From contig OY288242.1 of the NCBI GenBank assembly GCA_958450325.1, forward strand, positions 27,782,474-27,846,473: a stretch of DNA of 64,000 nucleotides, in the 5' to 3' direction. The stretch comes from Agrostemma githago (Eukaryota; Streptophyta; Magnoliopsida; Caryophyllales; Caryophyllaceae). Shown piece by piece: positions 1 through 11,601 of the stretch. A model generated the notes under the pieces. The model saw only the letters and a program-made list of their open reading frames with translations, was not told the DNA's origin and ran no database searches. The translations under genes and the position numbers were made by a program. Each line of letters starts with the position of its first letter. Positions within the stretch are counted from its first letter, which is position 1.

Positions 1-288
1 TTACGCCTCAGAAACGTCTTTGACCGGAGTTTGACTCGGTCACTAAAATACCGTTTTTCCCTTGGTGTCGGTTTTGACCCAAATTAGTCTTATTTGACTG
101 GGAACGACCCACTGGGCCTAAATTTGAAGTTGGTTTTGTAAAATTTGTACTCCGTAAAAAGCTCAAGCCAAATGCTAACGATTTTGAGCCCATATCCGAG
201 TATGTTAAAGCATGTTTGCGTCCGATCATCATCGGGTGTTCTTTGGAAACTGCTATAGACACCTAACGGCCAAATGTGGGTGTCTACA
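1..288 (-). mobile_element. Partial LTR of a third Tat retrotransposon copy (C)
   Basis: This is the terminal part of an LTR lying in reverse orientation and cut by the window edge. It ends on the + strand with AAATGTGGGTGTCTACA, the complement of the start of the other Tat LTRs here (TGTAGACACCCACATTT). Its body matches the end of the reverse LTR at 47652-50216, including the GACCCACTGGGCCT and GTCCGATCATCATCGGGTG stretches. The rest of the element and its TSD partner lie to the left, outside the window. A short reverse frame inside it (8-262) has no recognisable protein. Confidence 0.85.
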
Positions 289-1210
289 CTAAGTCACGTA
301 CTTAGTGATCTATTTCATCAATGTAAATTATTTAGGGACAAAACTCGGTTACATTAACCAAATAACAATATGTCATACATATATCAATTATCAAAATAAC
401 TCCCACTAAACCAAACACCTCTAAAAGTACTAAGACCACTCACCCATGCGTCTTATACCAATCATAACAATATGATCTTTATGTAAAGGAGGTTTCGGGA
501 CATACCACATTTGTATCGGTTATTTACAAGCATATGATCAATCTACCTTCCCTCGATTAAGGCAAACTGTTAGTTTCATAAACAACAAATTGCTTCATAA
601 ACTTTAAAAGTTGAGTGTGTGCTTGATTCGTAATCAAACGTCTATTTGCTTCAAATGCAATAGAATACTAACTTTAGTTATAATACTAGTCACAAAGTTG
701 TTCTTTGGAACCGTTCCAACACACAACTTCTCATCCAAAACAAAATTTACTGAGATTACAATCTCATGTCATCTTTGTCTATTTGGAAATATGAATCGTT
801 GTAACTTGTTTACAACAATTCACTTATCACATCATGTGCATCTCTTAAATAATTTCCCTTTTTGCTTCTTAAGCGCAAAAGAACAATTCTTAGATAGCAT
901 TCTAGTGACCCTCACCAGATTAGTATCTACTCGTCACGCGGGCATACAATAAACCACTTTCTTGCCAAGTCTTGGGACTAAAACAACCAAATGTCATTTA
1001 GTTAGAGAAGTATGTCACTTACATACCAAATCATAACGATAAATGCACTCCCACTAGCCTCTTGTATACACTGTCTTTCTTCGTCTCAAAGGAAAACAAA
1101 CATCTTTGAATTACCACATTGAGAACGAAGATACTTGCTCCATGCTCCAATCAAATCGGAATACTCACATTTGCCTAGCAATTTTAATAATATGAAATTC
1201 ATACGAAGTG
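289..1210 (-). mobile_element. Left internal segment of a copia-like LTR element
   Basis: This AT-rich segment lies between the end of the Tat LTR at 288 and the start of Tat element A at 1211. Element A carries a perfect AAGTG duplication, so this segment was once continuous with 16577-20766. I see no open frame with a recognisable domain; the 113-codon + frame at 611-952 looks fortuitous. I assign it to the copia-like element because no other boundary is visible between it and the copia PBS and LTR at 20753-21472. Its own left LTR is not in the window. Confidence 0.5.
1206..1210. repeat. Left target-site duplication AAGTG of Tat element A
   Basis: AAGTG directly precedes the 5' LTR at 1211 and recurs at 16572-16576 directly after the 3' LTR. 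A perfect 5-bp duplication is what Ty3/gypsy integrase leaves, and it fixes both ends of element A. Confidence 0.95.
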
Positions 1211-1791
1211 TGTAGACACCCACATTTTGACCGCCAGGTGTCTATAGTAGTTCCCGCCAAACACCCGATGATGATCGGACGCTAACATGCTTTAACGTAC
1301 TCGGAAATGGGCTCGAAATCATGGATATTTAGCTTGGGCACTTTAAGGAGTACAAATCTCACAAAACCAACCTCAAATTCAGGCCCAGTGGGTCGTTTCG
1401 AGTCAAATAACACTAATTTGGGTCGAAACCGTCACCAGGGGTAAAACCGTCTTTTAGCGACCGAGTCAAAACCCGGTCAAAGATATTTCCCGAAACATGT
1501 AAGTCAACCGTGACACCTCACACGGTGTATTCACGGTCCAACTCTACAAAAATCAGCCATACAAAATAATAAACAATTCCGTTTAAGGTAGAATTCGATC
1601 CCGAGTAGGAATCCTATCCGAGAACCGACTCAGACACTCAACCGAGTGCAACCACTCGGCCAAGTAGTACGTACCAGCCGGTATTCCTCTTTTCTTCCCT
1701 CACAAGAAAACGGAATTCTCGTTCTCCTCAGCTTCTTACTCAAGCGGTAATTCTAGCTCAAACAGGAGTCCTATTCAAAAACCGATTCGAG

Positions 1792-1822
1792 CACTCGACC
1801 GAGTGTAAAACACTCGGCCGAG
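1792..1822. promoter_or_regulatory. CYCG-type palindrome pair in U3 of element A
   Basis: Two adjacent palindromes, CACTCGACCGAGTG and CACTCGGCCGAG, lie about 140 bases upstream of the LTR TATA box. Related half-sites occur at 1620-1680 (ACTCAACCGAGTG, ACTCGGCC). The same boxes recur in the 3' LTR near 14570-14600. A role as transcription-factor sites is an inference. Confidence 0.6.
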
Positions 1823-1960
1823 ACAGCCCAAAACAGTAGCAAAACACCCGGTTTCCCTTTCTTCCTTCACAAGAAAGCGGAATTCTTATTTCTCTCAAAC
1901 TCCTACGTTTCCTATCCTAAGCGGTAGTCAAACTCTCCTAAGTCAAGGTCGGGAATTTCC

Positions 1961-1968
1961 TATAAATA
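1961..1968 (+). promoter_or_regulatory. TATA box of the 5' LTR promoter of element A
   Basis: TATAAATA sits in TTTCCTATAAATAGCCC, a plant-like core promoter context, downstream of the U3 palindromes. The 3' LTR has the same motif at 14738-14745. It probably drives gag-pol transcription. Confidence 0.75.
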
Positions 1969-3800
1969 GCCCATTGCATCCAACATAATCATAATCAATT
2001 TTTACAGACAATCATACACCAAAAAAATACAATTCACGCACACACATGCGATTTTTTTCAGCAATAGTTTTCTAGCATCCCGACACATATAAATCCTTAG
2101 CATCGAGAAACCGATATTACTTCACAAACCCGAAGGAAAACCGGCCCAATACCCGAAACCTTCACCCATCCGAACCGACCTCCTAGCCGAACCAAAACTC
2201 GACGCTCCCGTGCCTAGCCACATTCCGACGAGCTCCGATCCGAGTCATTGAGAGCATGTAGGTTGAGGGTGCAACAAAACCCGATTTCTTCCTTTCTCTC
2301 TCTTTCTCCTTTTCGTCCGTTTTGTTTTATTACGGGTCTAGAGTCGTTTTTTTATTTTCCTAATATCGTTATTAACGAAAAAATATTTTCATAACGTATA
2401 TTCTGAAAAATATGATATCGATTCCTCCATAATCGAACATCATATCGAAAGGAATTAAATTAAGATTTTTGACGATACCAAAAATCGTTACATCTTTTTC
2501 ATTCAAAAATTCTTTTCTTTTCTCGTCCAAAACGAACTATTTTACAAAACCTTTTTTATTCATTCCGAATATTCGATATCGATTTCGTAATCGAATATCG
2601 GGTACGACGAATATCGAAAACATGAATCGAATACAAGTTAATTCATAATTTGTACGCGATTCATCAAAAATAACAATTTTCGAACAAAAAAATAAAAACC
2701 GGACAGACCCGTACGCGAGTCGCGCCACGCCCGAGCGACTCGCGCACGAGCCTGAAACCCGGGTTGTTTTTTCGACTTTTTCGTTCGTTTTATTTCTTCG
2801 ATCGATTTCTAAAATTAACATCTTTTCCAAAACTATTCTAAGTATTCGATATTGATTTCGTAGTCAATTATCGAATGTAAAGAATATCGAAAATATTAAG
2901 TCGAGTACGAATCATGCAATATTCATACGCGATTTAATACGAACTTCGAGTTTTCGAAAACCGGACCCGAAACAGGCCACCACGCGACCCGCCGGCGTCC
3001 CGGGCGAGTCGCTCGCGCGGCCGGCTGTTATGCCGAGGCCTTTTCCGTCTTTTTTATTATTTTTCGAACTTCGTTTTTTATACAAAACAACGTTCTTTTC
3101 AACAATATTTTTCAAATTTCGATTAATATTTATTTTCTCGATCTCGTATATTTATTTCTTGCTATTATTATTTACAAATCGATACTAACTCGTTTGTTCA
3201 TCTTGTAGCAAATTCATTCCTTTTCATCATTTGTTTTATTATACTAAAACGAATCTCACATGTTAAAATACAACTTTGACGTTAATTAATTTTTCATGCA
3301 TTAAACGACTTAGCAACCCATTCAATTCCTCACATGCTTAGGAAAACAATGTTTGCATAATCATTCATCGTATTGCTAACGCGCGCATTAAAACGTCATT
3401 CGATATCCTAGTAGAGGCCGCTAATGTGCGGGCGGGGTTGGGTGTTCTTAGTGAACTTCCCAACACGTACCCTCACCCCTTACTCAGAACCGTGGTTTCC
3501 GGATGTCCGAAACCATTGGCAACGAGAGTCATTCAATATACGATTAACCGCTCCAGTCGGCATCTATATCGATATGCAAAGGGACGAGCCCAATAAACTC
3601 TGACATCGGAAATGGGCCGTATTTTGTACACGGCCCACTACGACATAGAGTGGGCTCGAACGGTTCCGAATAACCATAAAATTCGGTGGCGACTCCGACT
3701 TCGATTTAAATTTCCATTTGACCATCTCATGGAGATTCATTCGCCTCCCCAAAACCCGCGCGTGGCCGCGTCGGGGTGGACCTATGTCATGTCCACAATT

Positions 3801-3818
3801 TGGCGACTCCGCTGGGGA
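3801..3818 (+). other. Primer binding site of Tat element A
   Basis: TGGCGACTCCGCTGGGGA begins three bases after the LTR end. Its reverse complement ends in GCCA and fits the 3' end of a plant arginine tRNA, the usual primer of Tat/Ogre elements; the tRNA identity is from memory. Element B has the same site in reverse at 47632-47649. Confidence 0.88.
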
Positions 3819-4894
3819 TTTTCTGATGAGTTAATAACCTTCGGTGTCCTCAGGGTGAGACTCGAATAGAAATCGTTTGACTAGTACAATGCGCGTTTTA
3901 GTTTTACGGTTCATGCATAAACCCCATTTTCCCGGGCCGGTACTCGCGACCGACGTCCCACTATACCGTTGATATAGTCCAAACTGGTTATGTCAAAGGT
4001 GTCCATTAGCCGATTCATATGGGTTTTACGGCATGTCCTAATCTCAACTCGAGTTAGGGAGTCCGCCCCGATTCTTGATAGGCTATGTACACTGGTATAG
4101 ACCCTTACAGACTGACCGAGACTTAGATTAAGAGCATACATGGCGTCGTTATATTGTTTCCATGACTACGTGCTACTTGATCCACATCTTTTTTCAAAAC
4201 CGTCATTTTCAAAATTTTGCATCCTTTTCAAAATATCCAATTTCAAAACCCGGGTCATATACCGAACTTAAGACTTATGATTTTACTCAAAATAGCCTTT
4301 TTCTAGCCGGTATTATGCCCAATTCAAAACTCGAAAATATTTTTCGAAACTTTCAAAACCCGTCATTCGGCCCACTTTTTTTTCTTTTTTCGAAAAAGGG
4401 CCGAATTTCTCCACCCGATTCATTTCGAGCTTTTCAAAAAACATCATATTTCAAAACTTCCTCTTCTTAGACTTCCCGTATTTAGCAGTGTCGGGTCGTG
4501 TCATAAGTCGTTGAAGTCTCTAGCGTCGAAACTCCGTCGATCCTACATCGCGGGTTTCCCCCCCATCCTAGTCCGCCTTACCTAACTAAGGCAAGGCCCA
4601 CCTACGTAGGACATACTCCTACAAAGGTTGGCCCATTTACACAATCGAGTCTAAAAGTCTGGGAATGTCTCACGTGAACCTTCCTTCGGACAGGGCCCAA
4701 CCCACAGCGTTGGATCCTGAGGAAGGCCCACCTCTTCACAAGTCACCCGTCTAGGTGTCTTTTCCGAGTCATTTACCGTCTTTTTAGTCTTCTTCCTTTT
4801 TTTTTCCCTTGCTCAGGATGTACTTTCCTTAGGATTCGGGTTAAGTTGCTAATTACATGGTGCTCTTACAGACAGGCCACCCTTCACTCGAACC
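3819..4894 (+). other. Untranslated leader of element A
   Basis: About 1.1 kb separate the primer site from the first gag ATG. No domain-bearing frame is visible; the 102-codon frame at 4162-4470 is low-complexity (TTTTCAAAA-rich) and unsupported. The corresponding leader of element B is 46573-47631. Confidence 0.6.
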
Positions 4895-7800
4895 ATGACG
4901 CAAAAAGCCATAGATGAGTTGAACACCACGTTGGCCCAAATCCAGACCCAATTGAGGCAAATGAGGGAAGACCAGATCGCCATTGTCACTCGGGTTAGTG
5001 CCGTAGAACAGGGAACCCCTAACGCCTCGATCGAAGATAACGGACCTCTAGCCGCACTGGCCGGCGCGGTCCAAAAGTTGTAGGAACAGGTCCACTCGAC
5101 CACCAGAAACACCATTCTCACGGAAAATGCCCGTACCTATTCGACCCTAACTGATGAACTGCCCGCTAACCTTAACTTAACGGGCTTACCAATGTTCGAT
5201 GGGACTGAAGATCCAGTACTTCATATTCGGGCTTTTAAAGACTTTATGGCTGTCAAAGGGGTCAAATCGACCATGTTCAAGCATCTCTTTGCTTCCTCCC
5301 TGGAGAAACACCCAAAAGCCTGGTACTACAGGCTTGACCCCAAGAAATTCAAAACTTGGGACGATGTTGCCATGGAATTCGCGCGGAACTACACGGACAA
5401 TGCTGAAATCCAGACTACCATGCGTACTCTGGAAGTTATGGCCCAAGAACCTAAGGAGGGTTTCACCAAGTACCTCCAAAGGTGGCGGACCGAAAGTGTT
5501 AAGCTGGTTGACAAGCCCGGCGAAAAAGTTCTAGTGGAGGCCTTTGTCAAAAACCTCCTCCCTGCTTACCGAGTCCATCTCATGTACGCCATCATACCCG
5601 ACTTCGCCACTTTGACCGAAATGGGTACTAGAATCGAAGACGATCTAAGGTTAGAGAGCCTTACTAAGGCCTCTACCAAAGGGTATCAAGGATCCAGTTC
5701 CTCCTCCAGCAAGCCCGCCACCACAACGGCGGCCCGAAGCATTTTTGACGAGGTAAACTCACTTGACACCTCAACCAAGAAGAATACTCCAAATCGGGTA
5801 TTCACCGACATTGGGACAACCTATGCTAATGCCTTACAAAGGCTATCTTCGAAGGGCCTAATCCAACCGATAGACCCAACTCCGGAAGTTCCCGTGGAAA
5901 AACGGTCCAAAAGCTACAACATTCAGGCCTATTGCCACTATCACCAAGGCAATGGGCATGACACGGAGAAATGCTGGAAGTTGAAGCATCTTATCCAAGA
6001 TCTGATCGAAAATGGGAAGATACCGCTACCCAGTGACAAGCCAAGTAACAAAAACAATCCTCTTGCTACTCATGCCATTTTTACTGGAGAGATAGTTGAC
6101 TGCACTCATCTCATTTCACCTTTCATTTCCCAAATCAACGGGATATGGAATGACAATGAAGACGATATTTACCTGGCTAAAGGGGAGGCCGTCCCCGTCA
6201 CTATCGAGGAAGTCCGGAGGGCTAAAGCCAAAGCTCTGGCTGGTACACACACCATCACAGCCACCCCGGAAACCGTCACTGAACCTCCCAGGATGGAACT
6301 CACTCCTGAAGAACCAAACGCCGACACGGCCCTAGTCAGACAATTGAAGAGGGTCCGAACCGATATTACTATATGGCAGCTTCTGGTTAGTTCTCAGGAA
6401 CACCGAGCGGCACTTACTAAGGCCCTCGATGAAATCAAGGTCAACTCATCGGTTACCCCCACCAAAATGGTAGCCACGATCCTGCCATATCTTAAGGACA
6501 AGTCCAAAGGAGAAGGCCCACTTATCACCTTCTCCGAGTCCGACCTTCCACCATTCGGGACCACTCATAACTTGGCCCTGTACATTACGGTGATTTGTCG
6601 AAACAAATATCTCCCGATGACCCTGATTAATGACGGGTCCGTAGTTAACGTCCTTCCTTTAAGGACAGCCAAGGCCCTCGGCATTACCGAGGCTGACTAC
6701 CTTCCGACCGCGAAGACTATCCAGGCTTTTGATGGGAGCCCAAAATCAGTTGCTGGGGCCGTTAAACTAACCGTCATAACGGGCCCGATCGAGAAGGAGT
6801 TAGAGTTCCAAGTGATCGATGTTACCTCATCCTTCAACCTGCTACTTGGAAGACCATGGATTCACGCGGTCAAAGCTGTATCTTCCACTCTACACAAGAA
6901 GGTCAAACTACCTCTACAGGACGGGATCATCACCCTCGAAGCTACTCCTATTACCGTGTCCAGCTGCAACACAGCAGGCTCAGCCGACCCTCGAGGATTC
7001 AACTTTGTGGGAATGATCGAAGAAAAGTACCTTTTTCAGCCATACTTCACCGTTAGCATCTATACGATGCTACAGAACCTAGGTTGCCTACCAGGAGTCA
7101 CATCAAGGCCATATCTTCCACCGGGAAAGATCATCGAAACCCTGAACAATGGGCAATCTCACCTCGGTCTAGGCTATACTATGGCGTCCGGCTACACGAA
7201 CCAAACCAAGGCGGTCACGTTCGTCACCCCGGTATTCGAAACTGTTCAAACGGGCCTCTATCGGCCCACCATCTCATATCCCGGGACCAAACTGGCTCGG
7301 GAATGCAATTTCATCCCAGATGACATATTCGCCCTTATCCAGGCCGAATCAAAGGAGGGCACAAGCAACACTGAGCCCATTCTAGGACTACTCTTTGGGG
7401 AAGACAAGATCATCCCGACCCCTAAGCAGGAGCTAGTCAGCCTGATCCTTCGCAGCAGCAGGTTCGATCCAACTAAGCTGATCTCGGAAGTTGGTGCCGA
7501 CACCGGGAAGAGAGCTTGGAGGAAGACAACCAAATGGACCGACAGCCAGGGTCGAGTCTACAAGCTAACTACTGGCGAAGGAGATATGCATGCTATCGAG
7601 TCTGAATCTGAGTCCGAGTCCGAGTCAGAGTCAGAGTCGGAGTCTGAGTCAAAGTTCAGAGGGTCCAGTACTAGGATCGAGTCTGTAACCCCTCTCCCTT
7701 CTTTGGCCTCACCATCGGGAGCCCTGGAGTCTGTCCCGAGGGCTCTCCCTATCCCTCCTCTGACCAACGATCAGATGGCAGCTCTCTTCGAGCTCTTTTC

Positions 7801-10800
7801 GAAATTTACTATCAATAATAACGATAACCGTTCTGCTTACGACTTGGCTTATTTTCAAAATGTTTTCAAAAATCTTACTTGCAATGACATTGAGAAACCC
7901 GACGAACAGATACCACTGCCTCCGCATCTAGTCGAGCAACTTGAACAAAGGGAGTCCCGAAATCCGGTAATCGAAGAAACCGATTCCATCAACATAGGAA
8001 CCCCTTTAGAACCTCAGATGCTTAGTTTGGGCCTATCTTTAGATCCCGAAGAGAGACAACAATTCACGGATCTCCTCCAGGAATTCAAAGACGTCTTTGC
8101 ATGGTCCTACAAGGACATGCCGGGAATAGACCGGGAAATAGCTGAACACCGAATACCCATCAAAGACGGGTACAAGCCGGTAAAACAGAAACTCCGAAGA
8201 ATGAGGCCCGAATGGTCGCTCAAAGTCAAAGAAGAAGTTGATAAACAATTCAAAGCGGGCTTTATCCAAGTGTCTGAATATCCAGACTGGGTTGCAAACA
8301 TAGTACCAGTACCCAAAAAGGATGGCAAAGTCCGAGTATGTGTAGATTTCCGAGACCTTAATAAGGCCAGCCCAAAAGACGATTTTCCGTTGCCACATAT
8401 CGACATACTGGTGGATAACACGGCCGATCATGCCCTTCTATCATTTATGGACGGGTATGCCGGATACAATCAGATCAAAATGGCGGAAGAAGACATGAGT
8501 AAGACCACCTTCATCACACCTTGGGGGACTTACTGCTATACCGTGATGCCATTTGGGCTTATTAACGCTGGTGCCACTTATCAACGGACCGCTACTACTT
8601 TATTACATGACATGATGCATAAGGAAGTGGAGGTCTACGTTGACGATATGATTGTCAAATCCAAGGACCGAAACGGGCACATTGCAGCCCTAAGGAAGTT
8701 CTTTACCAGACTACGCAAGTACAACATGAGGTTAAACCCTCAAAAATGCAGTTTCGGGGTAACATCGGGCAAGTTACTGGGCCACATTGTTAGCCAACGT
8801 GGCATCGAAGTTGACCCAACAAAGATCAAAGCCATAACCGAGATGCAACCGCCTAAAACCGAAAAGGAGATAAGGGGATTTCTCGGAAAAGTCCAATATA
8901 TAAGCCGATTCATCTCAAAGCTAACCATGGTATGTGAACCCATTTTCAAGAAACTGAAGATAGGAGAACGAACACTATGGGACGACAAATGTCAAATGGC
9001 TTTCGACAAGATCAAGGAGATTTTATCCTCTCCACCGGTGCTAATGCCACCTCAGCATGGTTTGCCTCTATCACTATACTTGATAACAACCGAGACTGCC
9101 ATGGGCGCTATGCTAGCCCAAACGGTCGATTCTGAAGAGCTGGCTATTTACTACATCAGTAAGAAGTTCTTAGAATACGAATGCAAATACACCATGCTTG
9201 AGAAGACGTGTCTAGCATTAGTATGGGCCACTAAAAAGCTCCGACACTACATGCTTAGTCACGAGGTACATGTGCTATCCAAAATGGATCCGATCAAGTA
9301 TCTATTCGAGAAGCCCATCCTTAACGGCCGCATATCCAGATGGACTTTAATGCTAGCTGAGTTTGACCTCAAGTTTGTACCTTTAAAGGCCATCAAGGGC
9401 CGGGTAGTAGCAGAATTCCTCGCCGATAGTCCGATATCCGAGGAAGATCACACCGATACTTGGGCCTTCCCAGATGAAGACATATTCCATACCGACACCG
9501 ACACATGGGATTTATACTTTGATGGAGCATCCAACTTTCGAGGATTTGGTGTCGGAATCTTGCTAATCTCACCACAAGGTGAACACACCCCATTATCCAT
9601 CAAGCTAGATTTTGACGTAACTAATAACGCAGCCGAGTATGAAGCATGCGTTCACGGATTGCAAGCCGCCGCCGATTTAGGAGTAACAAACCTCCGGGTC
9701 CACGGTGACTCGTCACTAATCATAAATCAAACCCTACAAAAATGGAAGACTCGGAACGCAAATCTCGTGGCTTACCAAGCACGAGTAAGGGTTCTCGAAA
9801 AACAATTTCAAAAAGTGGAATACATTTATTTGCCTCGGGAAGAAAACCAGTTTGCAGATGCTCTTTCAAAATTAGCATCTTTACTGAATATCCCAGCACA
9901 TCTAGCCAGCATGCCCATTTGTGTCGAAAGACGGTCTGAGCCGGCATACATCCACGCTATCTCAGATATTGAAATAACTGATCCAGAACCTTGGTATCAG
10001 GCTATTCTAACCTACTTGACGTCAGGGGAATATCCTCCGGGAACTGAAAACCGGGCCAAGAAAGCTCTACGAAGATGGGCAACCCAGTTCATCTGCACAG
10101 ACGATGGACAGTTATACAAGAAGACAACACAGGGGGCTTTACTTCTATGCATTGACAAAACTCGAGCCGAAAGAGTTATGGCCGAGGTGCACGATGGCGA
10201 AAACGGACCACACATGAATGCCCATATGTTGGCCCGGAAAATCGCGAGACTCGTTTACTATTGGAATAGCATGAAAACTGACTGTCAGTTGTATGTCAAA
10301 CACTGTCACAACTGTCAGATTTTCGCTAACGTTCAGCATATGCCTTCATCCCTACTATATACAATGACATCGCCATGGCCATTCTCAACATGGGGAATTG
10401 ATATAATCGGGAAAGTGAATCCTTCCGGGACAGGAGGTCACTGTTTCATCCTAGTGGCTATCGACTATTTTACTAAATGGGTCGAAGCCGAGTCATACCG
10501 GATCTTGAATGCCAAACATGTGGCCAAGTTCATCCAAAACAAAATTATATGCCGATACGGGATTCCACACGAGTTCATCAGCGATCACGGGACCCATTTC
10601 CAAGCTGAAACCGCCACTTTGCTGGAAAAGTACAAGATCCAAAGGCATACATCGTCACCTTGCCGTCCTCAAACAAATGGAGCGGTGGAGGCAGCCAATA
10701 AGACAATTGTCACCATTCTTAAAAAGATGGCTGAGAATTACCGAGACTGGCCCGACAAGATACCCTTTGCCTTATGGGGATATCGGACATCGATTCGAAC

Positions 10801-11242
10801 TGCAACTGGAGCAACTCCATACTATCTAACATATGGAATGGAAGCAGTCCAGCCGGTCGAACTAGAAGTACCATCCCTTAGGATTCTGCTCGAAAGTCAG
10901 GTACCTGAGGCGGACTGGGTCCAAGCCCGATATGACTCGCTAATCCTCTTAGACGAACGGCGATCCCGGGCTCTGAATAATATTCAGATATATCAGAAAA
11001 GGATCCAACGGGCTTTTAACAAAAGGGTTAGGCCCAGGAATATCAAAGAGGGCGATCTAGTCCTAAAATCTGTTTGAGCTTTGCTACCAGTTGACCCAAG
11101 GGGAAAATTCAAACCTAATTGGGCTGGGCAATATTTAGTGAAGAAGATTCTTTCAGGAGGGGCGGTAATGCTAACTGACTTGGACGGGAACGAGTTCGTC
11201 AATCCAACAAACTTGGACCAACTGAAGCGTTACTACCCATAA
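4895..11242 (+). pseudogene. gag-pol polyprotein of Tat element A (two nonsense codons)
   Basis: One reading frame runs from the ATG at 4895 to the TAA at 11240-11242. TAG at 5081-5083 and TGA at 11075-11077 interrupt it, leaving a 1,961-codon open stretch from 5192. Domains in order are a retrotransposon gag core (about 5270-5580), a CxxHxxxxHxxxxC knuckle-like motif (about 5930-5975), an aspartic protease with NDGS where element B has DDGS (about 6630), a Glu-Ser repeat (7597-7650), reverse transcriptase with YVDD at 8636-8647, and a first RNase H (about 9050-9260). Then come a second, archaeal-type RNase H (9508-9880) and integrase with GIDIIG, SDHGTHF and NGAVEAANK (about 10290-10830). 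Element B has a sense codon at the position of each stop. The second stop fits a CGA to TGA transition. The gag-pol frame starting at 4895 is therefore broken near both ends, but catalytic motifs are kept. Confidence 0.95.
7597..7650 (+). repeat. GAGTCN hexanucleotide repeat coding Glu-Ser dipeptides
   Basis: Near-tandem GAGTCN units encode about nine Glu-Ser pairs in the linker between protease and reverse transcriptase. Element B has a shorter, imperfect version near 43780-43820. It looks like an expanding in-frame microsatellite in a tolerant linker. Confidence 0.85.
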
Positions 11243-11601
11243 ACCCTGTCTCAATGTCATCTGCAAGAGTTTATAAAAACGTCTTTTTTTATGAATTTTC
11301 AAAATTTTAAGCAAGTCAATAAGTTAGGATAATTTATCCTACCATTGCACATCTCGAATTAATAATCTTGATGTATTTCGAAAATTGCAAAAGTGCTTCT
11401 GAACTACGGAAGGTTTGATTCCATTAATATTGGATACGTAGGCAACCCCTCAAAAGGGTACAACCATTGCAATAAACGAAAAGACGGGAACGGTTTTCAC
11501 TAATATGTCTTTTTATTATTTTAAAAAATACATCACAAAAAAAAGCAACAAAATCACACCACAAAAAATAGTAGTAATACTTAAATAATAAATTAAGGAG
11601 A
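11243..11601. other. Spacer between pol and the antisense gene of element A
   Basis: About 360 AT-rich bases separate the end of integrase from the stop codon of the antisense gene. The two genes converge here, so the spacer probably holds both 3' untranslated regions. No other feature is visible. Confidence 0.5.

Larger units (their letters stand above)
1211..3797 (+). repeat. 5' LTR of Tat element A
   Basis: The LTR runs from TGTAGACACC to TGTCCACA and is repeated at 13988-16571. U3 holds CACTCGACCGAGTG-type palindromes (1620-1680 and 1792-1822) and a TATA box at 1961. The first 40 bases hold an inverted repeat, TAGACACC then GGTGTCTA. The second half is AT-rich with many near-palindromic TATCGATA-like stretches and codes for nothing recognisable. 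Confidence 0.95.

Noticed and set aside
8039..8431. Reverse 130-codon frame inside reverse transcriptase of element A
   Set aside because: A similar shadow occurs at the same place in element B (42993-43385); it follows from codon use of the conserved sense gene and has no domain.
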